From: Hymenochaete sp. R1 | Lineage: Eukaryota > Basidiomycota > Agaricomycetes > Hymenochaetales > Hymenochaetaceae | Direction of reading: 5' to 3' | Length of the DNA stretch: 64,000 nt | NCBI GenBank assembly: GCA_019400425.1 | Contig: JAFREE010000003.1 | Location: 124,001-188,000, forward strand | In this document: piece by piece, positions 35,004 through 46,890 of the stretch | Layout: every line of letters starts with the position of its first letter | How positions within the stretch are numbered: position 1 is the first letter of the stretch | Made by a program: the position numbers and the translations under genes | Notes under the pieces: generated by a model | What the model saw: the letters and a program-made list of their open reading frames with translations, nothing else | Told to the model about the DNA's origin: nothing | Databases searched by the model: none

Positions 35004-37282
35004 ATGACCCGCACGGCTGTTTACCTTCAACCTTCTTGCTACCGCCACCGTTTCATACGCTCAAATGATCTGTCGACTATAGTTGAACGACCGGAACGTC
35101 TAAGAGCTTTGAATGTCGGTCTCTCTGCCGCAATAGCACGCATAGAACAAGCATCCGGTAGCAGCGCCAAGGCAAAATCAGAGGGCAACGAAGATAATGA
35201 TATCGCAAACGCATTCAAAGGGCTTGATCTCTCACAGGACATTGAAATAAAATCGGTTGACGTAGTGCAAAGCCGGTCGTCAGTGAACCTCTTGGACAAT
35301 AAAGGAGTGAAGTTCGTCCACGGAGACATCGACGGAGACGTATACCTCGAGAATCTCGTCAAATGGTCCAAAGAAAGCTTGGATAAAATCAAACAAAATG
35401 GTTCAGAAATTCCGCAGGGACTGCCCCAAGGTGATCTGGTATGCAATTATTCTTGACATGAATCAGCAAGGTGTATTAATATCTGCCATAGTATTGTAAG
35501 TGTGTACTCCGGTTGTTCTGCTTAAAGCGGGCCTAAACCATGTGCTTCAGTATGCCCCGAATCGATCGATGCTATTCAGGGAGCTCTGGGTACCATCTGT
35601 GAGGCTGTGGATCGTGTCGTACGGGATGCGAACACTGAAGACGATTTGGATGGGACAATATATGAGAAAAGCAATGCTTTCGTTGCGATTCGGCCGCCCG
35701 GACATCATTGTGGGGAAGATACGCCTTCGGGCTTCTGTTTCGCAAGTATTCTACATTGGCCGTGAGGATTGTGTTTATACGTGTCTCAGGTGAATAACGT
35801 CGTAGTCGCGGCTGCTCATGGTAGATATTTTTCGCATCCTCTACACACATCAAAGCTCATTTCCATATATAGCGCATTTAAAGCATGCGATTCAGAAAGC
35901 CGTAATATTTGATATTGACTTACATCATGGTACGACTAAAGCTGCATCCGTATCATTTTAACTAACATATGACATACAGGGAATGGTACGCAGTCGCTGG
36001 TCTGGCAGATAAACGAGGAGTCGTATCGAAAACGCCTTGAAGCGGAGGCCGGCGCTGCTTCAGGGTGCTCTGGTTTGCAGATTTTTTACGGGTCGCTACA
36101 TGACATTTTGTCATACCCCTGCGAAGTGAATCTATTTCCCGAGTTCCCTTGTACTTGATGTTGACGCTTCATTAGGACGGAAACCCCGCCCTAGTTCAAG
36201 CAGCATCCACGTCTTTACATGGACCTCATGGGCAATTTGTTGAGAACATTCATCTGCAGCCTTACGCATCAGACGAGGACTTTTGGACTAACTTATATCC
36301 AAACCTGTATTCCAAGCTGTTTGAAAAAGCAAAGGCTTTTATCCAGGGGACACGTGCGGAGAATGTGCTCGTGTTCATAAGGTATGGATAGCTTCTTTTA
36401 ACCCTAGGGTGAGTCGCTGACTTCATGATTTAGCTGTGGCTTTGATGCATGTGAACACGAGTATGAGTACGTCTTGAATCGACCATATCATTATTTAAAT
36501 CTCAATTCCATTTTCAAGGTCAATGTCTCGTCACGGGCGTCGAGTCCCAACATCCTTCTACCATCACTTTGCTGTGGATGCCCGACGGTTTGCTGATCAA
36601 TTCTCTGGAGGCAAGCTGATCAGTTTGCTCGAAGGGGGATATAGTGACCGTGCCCTCATAAGTGGGGGCATGGCTCATCTGTCAGGACTTGTCGATACCG
36701 AGTCGCTTGGAGCTTCTGTTGACGAGAGTTGGTGGAAAATTGAGAACCTTATCGCTGTATGCTTTCCTCTTTGGCTCCTTCCTCTTCATATGCTCACTCG
36801 CAGATGTGCAGCTTGAAAAGGCCACTAAAAAGCGGCGGGGCGGGAAAATCTCGCTTTCTGGCCCAGGTGCTAACCCTCACAACAAATGGCTCGAACGAAC
36901 CATCGCCATCTTTCAATCTATCGACTCCCCTCTTACACCTTCGCCTTCTCGAACCCAGGTACCACTCGCTCCATCCTCGATGACACTGAGGGAACGAAAA
37001 CCTGCAAATACTTCAACTAGTGGCACAACGACGCCCAAAGAGAAAGGCAGTCCAACAAAGCGAGATGGGACGAAGGGCCGTGAAGGAGAGAAGGAGAAAG
37101 TATCGCCGATATTTGTCCCAGCCCTTGTCACACCGGAAGAGACAATCGACCCCGTTGACGTAATCGCAGCGAAACTCGAGAATACCAATTTGGCTTCTAA
37201 GCCGCCTTCGAGCGATTCGAGCACGGGCTTGAAGAAGCTGCCAAGAGTGATTCTGAGGATGAAGGATCCAGGATCATCTTGA
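35004..37282 (+). CDS. Histone deacetylase, Hos3-like
   Basis: Zinc-dependent (class II-like) histone deacetylase. Starts MTRTAVYLQPSCYRHRF, then NDLSTIVERPERLRALNVG. The catalytic core is spread over several exons: AIRPPGHHCGEDTPSGFCFVNN with the His pair, AVIFDIDLHHGNGTQ with two zinc ligands, ISCGFDACEHEYE with the third, and LEGGYSDRALISGG. The region before the core and the Lys/Ser/Thr-rich C-terminal tail (ending RMKDPGSS) fit yeast Hos3. An intron after QGDLV joins to CSGSIDAIQGAL. Nuclear or bud-neck location is known for yeast Hos3; here it is inference. Confidence 0.9.
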
Positions 37283-37863
37283 GGGCAAGTGAATAAGTTC
37301 ATCTGTAATATTTGGGCTTCGCCGCGCTTCAAGTCATACCTGCGGCCGAGTCGATTATACCAAACTTACCCCCAATTTGTTATATCCTTTAACATTACAG
37401 CGTTTCCGGAAAACCATATCGTTGGGGTGTGTGTGTGCGTTGGCGGCGGCGGTCGCACACACCCCAACGATATGGTTTTCCGGAAACGCTGTAATGAGCT
37501 TTATGACCTTCTCTGATGCATGCTCTTTCCTTCCAAACGTGTTCGTTTTATGTGTATTCAATGGCAAATCATCAACAGCAGCAGTCCCGAATTTTGGCTG
37601 TAAGCCCGAAAAGGTCGTACACATTCTGAAAATTGTTAAGTTCGTGGGTAAGGAAATAAAGCGTAAGGTATGCTAAGCTATGACTACACGATCCAAAGTC
37701 ATCAGAGAGAAGGAAAGTAGAAGAAAAAAACATGTCCATACAGTCCAAGAAGCAGAAGCCTCGTGTATAAGCCCTAATCGCTACAAACAAGATATAGAGA
37801 AAGAGAGAACAAGACTACAAGCCATTGTATATTCAATACGGCTTACCCACTTTCATGACTCCC
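37283..37863. other. Intergenic between convergent genes, with foldback
   Basis: Lies between the 3' ends of the deacetylase and the Ser/Thr-rich surface protein. Contains the perfect inverted repeat at 37393-37496 and otherwise nothing recognised. Confidence 0.6.
37393..37496. repeat. Perfect 41-bp inverted repeat (foldback hairpin)
   Basis: Bases 37393-37433 are the exact reverse complement of 37456-37496. The 22-nt loop is GT-rich then GGC-rich. The arms contain CGTTTCCGGAAAACC. There are no obvious target-site duplications directly outside. Confidence 0.95.
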
Positions 37864-40254
37864 CTACAACCCACGATTCGACGCAGACACATTTGATTGA
37901 AAGCTTTGCCTTGATTGGAGGGCGTTACTTCGACGCAACGAAGCACTGCCTTGTCCACCCACACCAGCGCTGCTACCACTACCATGCAACAAACTCGCTG
38001 CACTTCCCATACTCCCAACAGTCCCGCCGCTCCCAGTCCCTCGTCGATGTCCAACTGCAAATCCACTTCCAGCACCACCCCCAGCACCGACACCAGCCCC
38101 GCTCGGACCCCAACCACCTTGGCTACTCCTCCTCACGCTCGCCCTCCGCACACTCGCATAAGACGGTGGAATATCAATCACGGGATCCTCAAACGGGTTC
38201 GGACTCATCCTCATCTCACTTTCGCCCGACCGGTCGCCTTCCTCCGCGTCTGTATTAGAATCAACGTCCTCACTATCTCGTGCGACGCGCGTCGGGAGGT
38301 CTGATGTCGTTAATGGAGGCAGCCCGCGCTGGGTAACGGCTCGGCCGGAGGGTGTACGGCTTGGTGGGCGCCCGTGTGGACCTGAACTTTCCTTTGTGTC
38401 GCGGTCTCGGAATTCGCGATATCCCCCAAATCCGCGTGGAACGCCATGTCCGCCGTCGCTGTACGAGTGGCCTGTATGGCTGCTTTGGCTGCTGTCCTGT
38501 TGGGTCGATGGTGTTTGTGTTTGGCGTCGTTGCCCGTGCGCACCAGGAACACCCGCTCCGAACGCTGCACCCACTAATGGCGCATCTCCGAGCAAAGAAC
38601 GGCTACTCGAGTCGCGTTGGGTGAAGTCGGGTCTCTGGGACTGTTGTTGAGTATGACCCGGCGCTACTTGGGTAGCTTCGCTTTCGTAGGGATTGTAATA
38701 TGTTTCGGGTTCAGAAGGCAAGGGCAAGATGAATGGTTCAACGTGCGCTTGGTACATGCTTGGGATTGTGGAAGAGCTTGAATTGGCACCTCCACGGGGA
38801 TGTGTGGCAAACCAAGGACCGGAATCGTTTTCGCCTCCTGCAGCACTACCATATGGACCGGACTCCAGGTTGCGATACGACCTGGATGCAAATTTACGCC
38901 TATACAAGACGAAACCACCAATGATGAAGCCGAGAAGAACAAGGATGCCGAATACTATTCCCAGTATGAGGCCGAGATGGTCCTTGTTACTTTGAGAGCT
39001 GGTAGCAAGTCAGCGTCACTTCGACAAATCCATTAAGTATAAAACTGACCGTCCGTCTGGAGAACTGGGTCCAGTGACGGTGCCTCCGCTGCTGCCAGGA
39101 AAACTAGGCCCAATGGTCACAGTTGAGCCCGAATTGTCCGTTGTAGTGATAGGTTGTCCCGACACCGTTGTTTTTGACGTCGAACCGGCACTATCAGTCG
39201 TGGTGAAGACGCCTCCTGTCACGGTGGTCGTAGAGCCTGAACCATCCGTAGTGGTAAACACACTACCGGATAAAGTGATCGTTTGACCAGATCCAATCGT
39301 AGTCGTGATTTGATTAGAGGTGGGCAAAGGGCCGACCGTGACAGTGGAACCAGCGTTGTCCGTCGTGGTGACCATGCTGGCCGCCGTACTTGCACTGCTA
39401 CTGCTCGAGCTTGAGCTCTGAGACGTCGAAGACACGCCACCTGCAGCAGGACTTGACGTTGAACTTGGCGAACTGTTGTTGATACAATCGTCTGAACCTG
39501 AACCAACAGACATAACGTCGGAACTGCCGCCCTTTCCAAGGCCTGAGAGATGAATTGTTGAACATATAGTCAAACATGGTGTAATTTTTTTTAAAAAAAA
39601 GCCTACCGTTTTTGTCTCCAGCCACAAATAGTATGTCAGTCCCTGACCGTACATTGGCTGTCCAGCTAGTACTCGTAGACGAATCAGATACGTTTGCGAT
39701 TTCAAAGGATTGGCCGCCTGGAATAAGCCCCAGAATGTCCACGGGAGCCTGAGCTCCAGAGCCCCACGATAAAGATGCCGAGGAGCATTGGCTTATAGAA
39801 TCTGGTAGGAAGAGGAAGAATTCAGGGCTGCTCTGAGTTGTACTAAGGCAACTTGTGTCAGAAGAGCCACCAACGGTGGTGACCACAGACGTCCCTGTTT
39901 ATTGAACATAAGCTGTAGCACGGTTCAAAGATGATGCACTGAACACACACCTCCCGACCCTATCCCAGTTGCATCGCTGAGTACTGCAACAAATTGAGAA
40001 TCGGCTGGAAAGTCGAGAACGAAGGAGACCGAGTCGCCAGAGGAAACGTCCTGTTGGATTATAGTCCTTGTCTCGGGATTGACATGGCCAGTAGGAACAA
40101 GAAGTAAAGTAAAGGGGGCCTGGCCACCGTCCCATTCGACAGTGACATTGCTGCATTGATTGGGCGGATCCGTAAACGAGAATGAGAAAGCGTTGATTGT
40201 CGGAATTAAAGCGAATAACGAGAGCAAGATGTATGTCGAATGCCTAATGATCAT
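37864..40254 (-). CDS. Ser/Thr-rich single-pass surface protein, possible wall sensor
   Basis: Not assignable to a named family, but the architecture is that of fungal wall-stress sensors. A signal peptide (MIIRHSTYILLSLFALIPTINA) leads into an extracellular part of two beta-rich modules, each with PPNQCSNVTVEWDGG or QCSSASLSWGSG-type motifs. A Ser/Thr stretch with four near-repeats (STVTVG, STTTVTGG, STSKTTVSG, STVTIG) follows, then one membrane helix (GLILGIVFGILVLLGFIIGG) and a basic stop-transfer YRRK. The cytoplasmic tail of about 340 residues is Ser/Gly-rich and disordered. Five exons or so; stop at 37864-37866. It starts 251 nt from the divergent DNA polymerase epsilon subunit gene. 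Confidence 0.82.
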
Positions 40255-40505
40255 GATGGGGGTGTACGTTGACGTTGATTGATGAGAGAGATGGAAGTAA
40301 AAGAAAGAAAAGTGGGAAAAGGAATAGGACTAGCCATGAGCAGTTGTATTGTTGTAGACGATGACGGCGTCGGAGTGGGTTTGAGTGGGTCTCTTGGAGC
40401 TGAGTACTAGTGCCTGCAATTGAGTCCGACACGCGCCTTCCGTCATGTCGCGCGACGACGACGCGACAACTCGACCGACGCGTTCCTCATTTCTTCCAGA
40501 CATCC

Positions 40506-42780
40506 ATGTCCAGATCCAACTTCATCATAAAAGTACGAGCACGCCGAGAAAAGAAATGAGTGGCTGTCCTTGGCTCACGATTGGCGTTTTCAGGGATTTC
40601 GAAAATATAGCCATGCTTTGGGTCCCGAAGCTCTCCAGTTCGTCGAGGATATATGCGATGACATGGACGACGAGCAGACGCAATATGCTATCGAACTCTT
40701 GGCAAAGGAATACAACCTACAAGAAGGTGTGCTACATCCCATCAAAAAGTATGCTTTGTATACTAATATCACCCCAGATGCTACTATGAAGGTCTCATTG
40801 TCCATCCTTCACCGCGTGTATCAATCCTTGCAAGAAAAGAATGAACGGAAAGAAAACGGAGAGCAGGAATTCTTGGATCCAGAGGAGCATCTCTTCTTCA
40901 TAGACTCCTATGACATGCCCTTGTACAGGTGGTCGCAAACTCGAAGTACTTTCGAAAAGTACGTCTGTCAAGCCGAACAATTGTTCTTTTTGCTCATCCA
41001 AGTTCGCATAGATCAGCCACATCGCCCACAATTGCTGGTAGCCCTGATTCAAGGGTAGCTTCCATCCGAGATCGCTATGATATCATCAAACAAACCGTTC
41101 TCCGAAACGATCATTTCTCCCCTTCAACTCTTCCAGGAAAGGATAAAGACAGGCTACTGAGCGTACGTGGCTTCGACTCTCAGAGACCTCAAGTACATTA
41201 AATAGCATTTAGTTACGGAGTACAAAGCAGCTGCTTGGGCGAGCTGGAGAGCGCTTTCTTCTCTTCGGGCAGCTTGGGTACTCAAAGGAGGGGAAGTTAT
41301 GCTTAGAGGATTCGGAAGGTCAAGTCGAACTGGATTTCTCACAACTGGTAAGCTTTGATGACCAAAACTTTCTGCCGACTTTAACTGAAACTTCCTAGGA
41401 CATACCCAGCGAAGGATTCTTCACAGAAGGTTGCTTCGCCCTGGTCGAGGGAGATTACTCAGAGGACGAAACATTCATAGTAATAGCTCTTGGTCACCCT
41501 CCTTGTGAACGGAGAGAAGTGGCTCGGTTCGTAGTTCGTCTCCTTTAAGCATGACAGCGTTCCTTACGATTATCCAGCTCCGTCTATGGCCATATAGACT
41601 TCCTCGGTCAAGGAATGACAACACCTGCAGAGGACGTGGGTTTGTCTGTTCTCTTTCCATCATTTTTCTTTCACTAAACTTTCTCTACTTCCCTTCAGTT
41701 GCAGATGGAAGGTCGACTATCCAGGGAGCATCCCGATCTAATGTTCCACTGTCTCTCGGATGTCTGGTTGGATCACCCTAAGATATTTAAGGGCCTCGAA
41801 GCCATTTTCACGAAATGCGTTGAGGCTGAGATAATCCCCCTCGTCTTCATCCTATGTGGAAATTTTGTCAGTCGGAGCATTGCGCAGGGAAACAGCAGAG
41901 AAATCGCCGCATACCAAGGCAATTCAATTTATGTTGAATGCAAACTATCGTAAGACCTGACTTGAATCCCACTAAAACAGAGAATTTCGAGCGCCTTGCC
42001 GAGCTCATCGCAAGCTTCCCCCTCATCGTTCGCAACACCCACTTCGTTTTCGTCCCCGGCCCGCTCGATTTCACCACCAACGCTTCCTCCGTCCTCCCTC
42101 GCCGCCCCCTCCTCGCGTCATTCGTCGGCAAACTCAAGAACCGCATCACGAAATCGCATTTTATGAGCAACCCATGCCGGATCAAATTCTTCAGTCAGGA
42201 AATCGTCGTGTACCGGGAAGACCTTATGGCGAGAATGCTAAGGAACTTGGTTGGGGTAAAGCCGAACGTGCAGAACGATGATATGAAACGATTTGTAAGG
42301 ATGTCATTTTTTGGGTTTTGCTGGTGAGGTGGAGTAACTCACGCATGGACTGTGTTTTAGCTTGTCCAATCAATTATCGACCAAAGTCATCTTAGCCCAT
42401 TCACCAAGACCGTTCAACCCGTCTTATCCGAATACGACCATGCCTTACGACTCTACCCCATGCCAAGCGCCGTACGTTATTCATTCTCACTCCAACGATT
42501 TGAAGTCGCTTACTCAAGAGTTTCGATGCTTTGACGCGCGTTCAAGGTTATTCTCGCAGACAAATGCGAAGGTTACGAACTCACTTACGAGGGCTGCCAT
42601 GTATTTAACCCAGGGAGTTTCCTCGGCAACAACTTCAGTTTCTATACTTACTACCCAGCCAAAGAAAGGTCGGAACTCTCGTATGTGATTTTTCTTTCTC
42701 AGTCACTGCTCCGTTCTCTTGTTTGTGACATTGACCGATGGTCAATATAGATCTGTCGAGTTCGACGAAGAGGAGTACTG
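40506..42780 (+). CDS. DPB2: DNA polymerase epsilon subunit B
   Basis: Essential non-catalytic subunit of leading-strand polymerase epsilon (Dpb2, POLE2), binding the catalytic subunit and the GINS helicase complex. About ten exons. The start is MSRSNFIIK (ATG 40506), which splices in frame to [19 protein letters not shown], the family N-terminus; an ATG at 40445 is out of frame with it. Later exons give [47 protein letters not shown], the inactive phosphoesterase core with [17 protein letters not shown] and [30 protein letters not shown], and [21 protein letters not shown], ending SVEFDEEEY. Confidence 0.94.
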
Positions 42781-43188
42781 ATTTGCACATCCGAGCCGAG
42801 TCGGAGTCGGGAATTTGTCTATATTTGCCTATTGGGGAAAGTCGTGCGTGTTACAGTACTTTATATGAAGTAGCTCAAAGATCGTTCTCTTGATGATGAA
42901 CATCTTCCGTGCCTTGCTTCTCAAGCGGATATGAAGGAAATGAAGAGCAAAGCTTAAAACTTAGCGGCGGATTCTCCGATCAGGTTCTTTCATCTACTTC
43001 CGAAGCCGGGGCTTCTTGAGTATAAGAAGCTGCATAAGATGATCATTGCTATTCTAGACTTTATTCCGGGGATTAATATATCTGAAAATAGACATGTCTC
43101 TCTGCTTGTGTGCACCCAACAAACCGTAAGGAAAGGAAAGAAGAGAGGAATGGAATAGCTATAACTCCTATAACACATTGACCGACCT
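42781..43188. other. Intergenic between convergent genes
   Basis: Nothing recognised; presumably the 3' UTRs of the polymerase subunit gene and of the AhpD-like gene. Confidence 0.5.
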
Positions 43189-44240
43189 TCACAACTTCGC
43201 CTTCACCTCACCAGTACCCTCCCCCTCATCTCCCCTAGCCACATCCCAGATAGCATCCACGCTCCTCACAACCCACTCCGTCCCCACATCTCCACTCAGC
43301 CACCTATCCTCCTCATTCATCAACTCCTCTCTCTCCTCCCTCGCCTTGAGCAACCCAAACACATGGCTGACGAGCTGCGGGCCCACGTGTGATTCTGCGC
43401 GGAGACAGGCGGTGCCGACGACGGAGGTGAGGGCGCGGGAGAGGTTGCCTTGGGAAGTGCTTGGGGAGGGGTAGTCGATTGGGGCAAGGACAAGGCCGTA
43501 CGCTTGGGTTATGAAGCCTGGTATTGGTGTATTTTCGAAGTATGAGAGGCGAGTGTGTGTCGGGAGGGAGGGGGGGGGAGGTGATAAGTCAGCAGATTGA
43601 CCGTCGTTTTGTTATCGGTGGCCGTGACGAAAAATCATTAGACATGAAGGTAATGTATAAAGCTTGTCCGTCACTTACTGATGAAGTCTGGATGATATGA
43701 GCCTAACTTATCATGAAGCTTGACATCGTGAGGCTGGTATATGCTCTTCCAAAGCGCGCGCCCTCGGTCGGCGAACTCGTTGACGTTGTCTGGGTTAGCT
43801 GTCCTAATCATTTTCAACTCGGAGGTCACCTCAAGCTTATTCTTATTCTTACCTGATTGATTCCTTCCTCAACCCGCCCTTTACATCATCCTCGAACGCC
43901 TCGTTCATCGCTGCGAGTGCCAGGATAGTCTGGCGTTCGTCGACATATTCGTCACGAATAGAGAGAAAATCAATTAAAAATAAGTTCAATACACTAGGAA
44001 ACTCTATCAAGAAAAGACTCACCCTAGGGACCCCCACAAATATACTACTCTTCAGCGCCGCCTCGCGCATCTTGGCCGCGATGTCCAAACGCTCTTTCAC
44101 ATCGGCGGCCGCTGCCGCTGCCGCTACCTTGCCACCGTGAGCCGAAGCCGGTGCCGGTGCGCCGACCGAAGCGAACCGATACAAGTCACCCATAGCTCCG
44201 GGGGTGTTCGCTGTCAAGAGCGTGCATGTCTATACGTGTG
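43189..44240 (-). CDS. AhpD-like superfamily protein (N-terminus unresolved)
   Basis: Resembles fungal AhpD/carboxymuconolactone-decarboxylase-like proteins of unknown function. The exon at about 44240-44022 encodes TANTPGAMGDLYRFAS, an Ala-rich segment and KMREAALKSSIFVGVPR. The next exon gives LALAAMNEAFEDDVKGGLRKESIR, followed by VNEFADRGRALWKSIYQPHDVKLHDKLGSYHPDF and, in the last exon, GLVLAPIDYPSPS, LTSVVGTACLRAESHVGPQLVSHVFGLLKAR. The stop is at 43189. An acceptor-like ATAG just upstream (about 44241) suggests an earlier exon that I could not place; ATG 44217 is the only in-frame start seen. The family's CxxC redox pair is not obvious. Confidence 0.68.
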
Positions 44241-45616
44241 TGGGGATCAGATAAATGATCAGCCAATAAGAACGGATCTCGTCAGAGGCATCAAGTTTCA
44301 AATTCATATGTCCGATGTGGAGTAGGGTTTGAAGAAGTTTGAGAATAGAACAAATCAAGCGTTCCCGCGCCCGAACGTGCGTATATTTTCGCATGTATGC
44401 GCGCCATTGCTACTAGCATAAGCTTATACATAGCATGAGCTGTCACCCACTTACGCACACGCAGCGCAGTTTCGTGCATGGAAGTACGTCCTGTTACGAG
44501 GAGTGTCTCATGTACAAACTACGTCGACGCCGAAATGGATAAGGAACGACACCAAAGAAATCCGAGACCACCCCGTAGTCAAGCCAGCACACGCGAAACA
44601 CGTCGCAAATCCGAAAATCGTTCCCTTCTCCTTTATTAATATTGCGTTGCGTCGCCATTGCAGAAAGAGAAGTCATGAAAACCTTTGCCCCGCCCCACAT
44701 GCCCGAGTATGTCTCGTTTCAGGAACATTGAGGGTTCCAGATTCCTCAAACGCGGTATAGACCAATGCGTGTAGTTTATCCCGTCATTTGATCCATTGAT
44801 TGATGCAATTTCGCGAGGATGAAGACAAGGAACGACTTGGCCAACGCAAAGGAACGCGCGCACGGACGGCCAAGGCCGTTTCGTGTGGTGTATATCACAA
44901 GGCGGCTGAGAAATCAGGAAAGGAAAGGTGACAGGAACGTACCGACAGGACCAGCCACCCGTTCAGAGCCCCGAATTTCTGTGCTTGACTACGGGTTTTC
45001 TGCAGGACAGCATTGAGCGATTTGATGGGTGGATTTGGGAACGATTGAGGATTCCGTTGTGCCAGAAGGTGCTTGATCGCAGGCGGAAGGTGCTTCACCA
45101 TATCGTAGTTCACCGTCCAATGCTAGCACTAGTCCTAGTCCCTGCTGGGAGGAATCAAAAAGCGGCCGAATGCGGGAAAATGAAGCATCCCGAGCCCTTA
45201 TTCGCTCTCTATTCACACGCACTCCACACACCAAATCTTTTAGTCTGATGACAATTTGTACATCGAATTCTTATTTTATTTGATCGCGCAGCGTGGAACC
45301 AAAACAAACCGAGTTGAGAAACAAAAAATACGAGACACAAAACACACAATGTGCTTCCGAGAACGAACGAGTACGACTACGCGCAGCGAGAAGTATGGGA
45401 CATGGGTCAAGCAGGTCCTGTCATGATGTCCGTTGTCCGCCCTTCCACAGGTCGGACGGCATAACCCGGGGTATTTACACCGGCGGAAATCATCAACATC
45501 CAGCTGTAACATCCAGCTATCAAAAAACTAAAACGATCTAAATCTGAGGGTATATGAAGATGTGGCGAAGGGGAAAAAAAGTCGAATGTGTTTGGACTCG
45601 TCATGAAAGAACAGGT
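44241..45616. other. Gene-poor stretch, possible missing 5' exon of AhpD-like gene
   Basis: About 1.4 kb. A GTAAGT donor on the minus strand near 44453 could end an upstream exon of the AhpD-like gene. The right side is 3' flank of the glucanase gene. Short open frames here show no domain. Confidence 0.35.
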
Positions 45617-46890
45617 TTACTTTTGGAACGAGAGGTTCATCACAGCAGAGCCCAAGGGGGTAGCACCACCACTGGCATCCATGAGCTGGTCGAGAGTGTT
45701 CACGCCAGACATATCGTGCATGAAACCGAAGGGGAAGTACGCAGTAACTTGGCTGTCACCCTCTGCAAACTCGACAATCTTCTTGTAGAACTCCCAGACT
45801 TGAGACTCGCTGCACTGCTGACCGTTGTTCTCATATTCGGGGTTAAAGTTCTGACAATCGATGTAAGTGCATGTCAACTTCAACTGGAACGAGAATTAAG
45901 TACCTGGCAAGCGAATTCAGTGATCCAGATCGGCTTGCCGAACTGCTTCCATTCATTGACGTAGGTGATCATATCATCTGCGTTGGTTCCATAGTAGTGA
46001 ACAGCAATGCCATCGAAAGAGCAACCTTGGCAGTCTTGAACCCACTGCTGAACCCAAGGGAGACCGTTTGGCCGAGAAGACGTGACAGGAGCAATGAGTT
46101 GATAACCTTGACCGGCGAGAGGCTGAATGTACTGCTGCCAGTACTGTACACCCTCGGCAACAGTCATGTTAGCCTGACCTTCTTCGTTGACTCTGAGATA
46201 TCAAGTCAGCGATGAACCGAAAAAAAAACCAGAAATAATGCTCACTCGTTGAAACCCATCGCAATGTTAGCGTATCCAGAAACGACGGTCTGCTTGAAGC
46301 GGTTGACGCGATCATCGTCCTTGCCCCAAAGCATAGGCATGCACTCGATACCGAGATCCTTGGCAGATTGTGGGCAAGCTTCAGACCATGTATAAAGACT
46401 GGATAAATAGAATCATTAAGTCAAACTGGTTTGTATTCATTAACATCACGTACTATTTGGTGTTGTCGGACTTGAAGTTCGAAAGACCATCGTCGCCGTT
46501 AGGCCACGCCAAACCAAGTTTGCCTGAGCCTGAGTTCGTGCTTCCCGTGCTAGAGGGGGCAGCAGAAGAAGATGAGGCCGAGGAAGACAGGACAGATGAG
46601 TCGGAGCCCGATGCAGGCGCGTCCGTAGGCGAAGCACTGGCGTCGGCGGTGGACGAGGGAGCTGCGGTGGCTGAGCCAGTCCTGGTACGACACGTAGAGG
46701 AAGCACCATCTTGACGCTTCTTGTGAGAACGGCGCTTCTTGGCAATTCCGTCGTGACCGTGGGCGCGCTTGTGCCTCATTGCATCATGGCCGTCAACGGC
46801 GAGGGCATTGACGGGCGACGCTCCATAGCTGCAGACGAGGACTGCAAGTGAGGAGAGAGCGAAAAGATTGATGAGTTTGCCAAAGGCCAT
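45617..46890 (-). CDS. Secreted glucan hydrolase, GH128 (Asl1-like)
   Basis: Extracellular beta-1,3-glucanase-like enzyme of family GH128, acting on the fungal cell wall. Four exons or so. The N-terminus MAFGKLINLFALSSLAVLV is a signal peptide; a dibasic KKRRSHKKR stretch may be a Kex2 site; then a Ser/Thr/Ala linker precedes the catalytic domain GLAWPNGDDGLSNF. Core motifs are SLYTWSEACP, CMPMLWG, ANIAMGFNE with the acid/base Glu, SFDGIAVHYYG, and GKPIWITEFACQ with the nucleophile Glu. The C-terminus is FPFGFMHDMSGVNTLDQLMD. No GPI signal is seen, so a secreted enzyme is likely. Confidence 0.93.

Noticed and set aside
37833..38650. Plus-strand frames antisense to the surface-sensor tail
   Set aside because: Shadows of the Ser/Gly-rich minus-strand exon; His/Ser/Thr-rich composition mirrors it.
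40445..40505. Upstream ATG (40445) as the polymerase epsilon subunit B start
   Set aside because: It is out of frame with the conserved [13 protein letters not shown] segment; ATG 40506 splices in frame.
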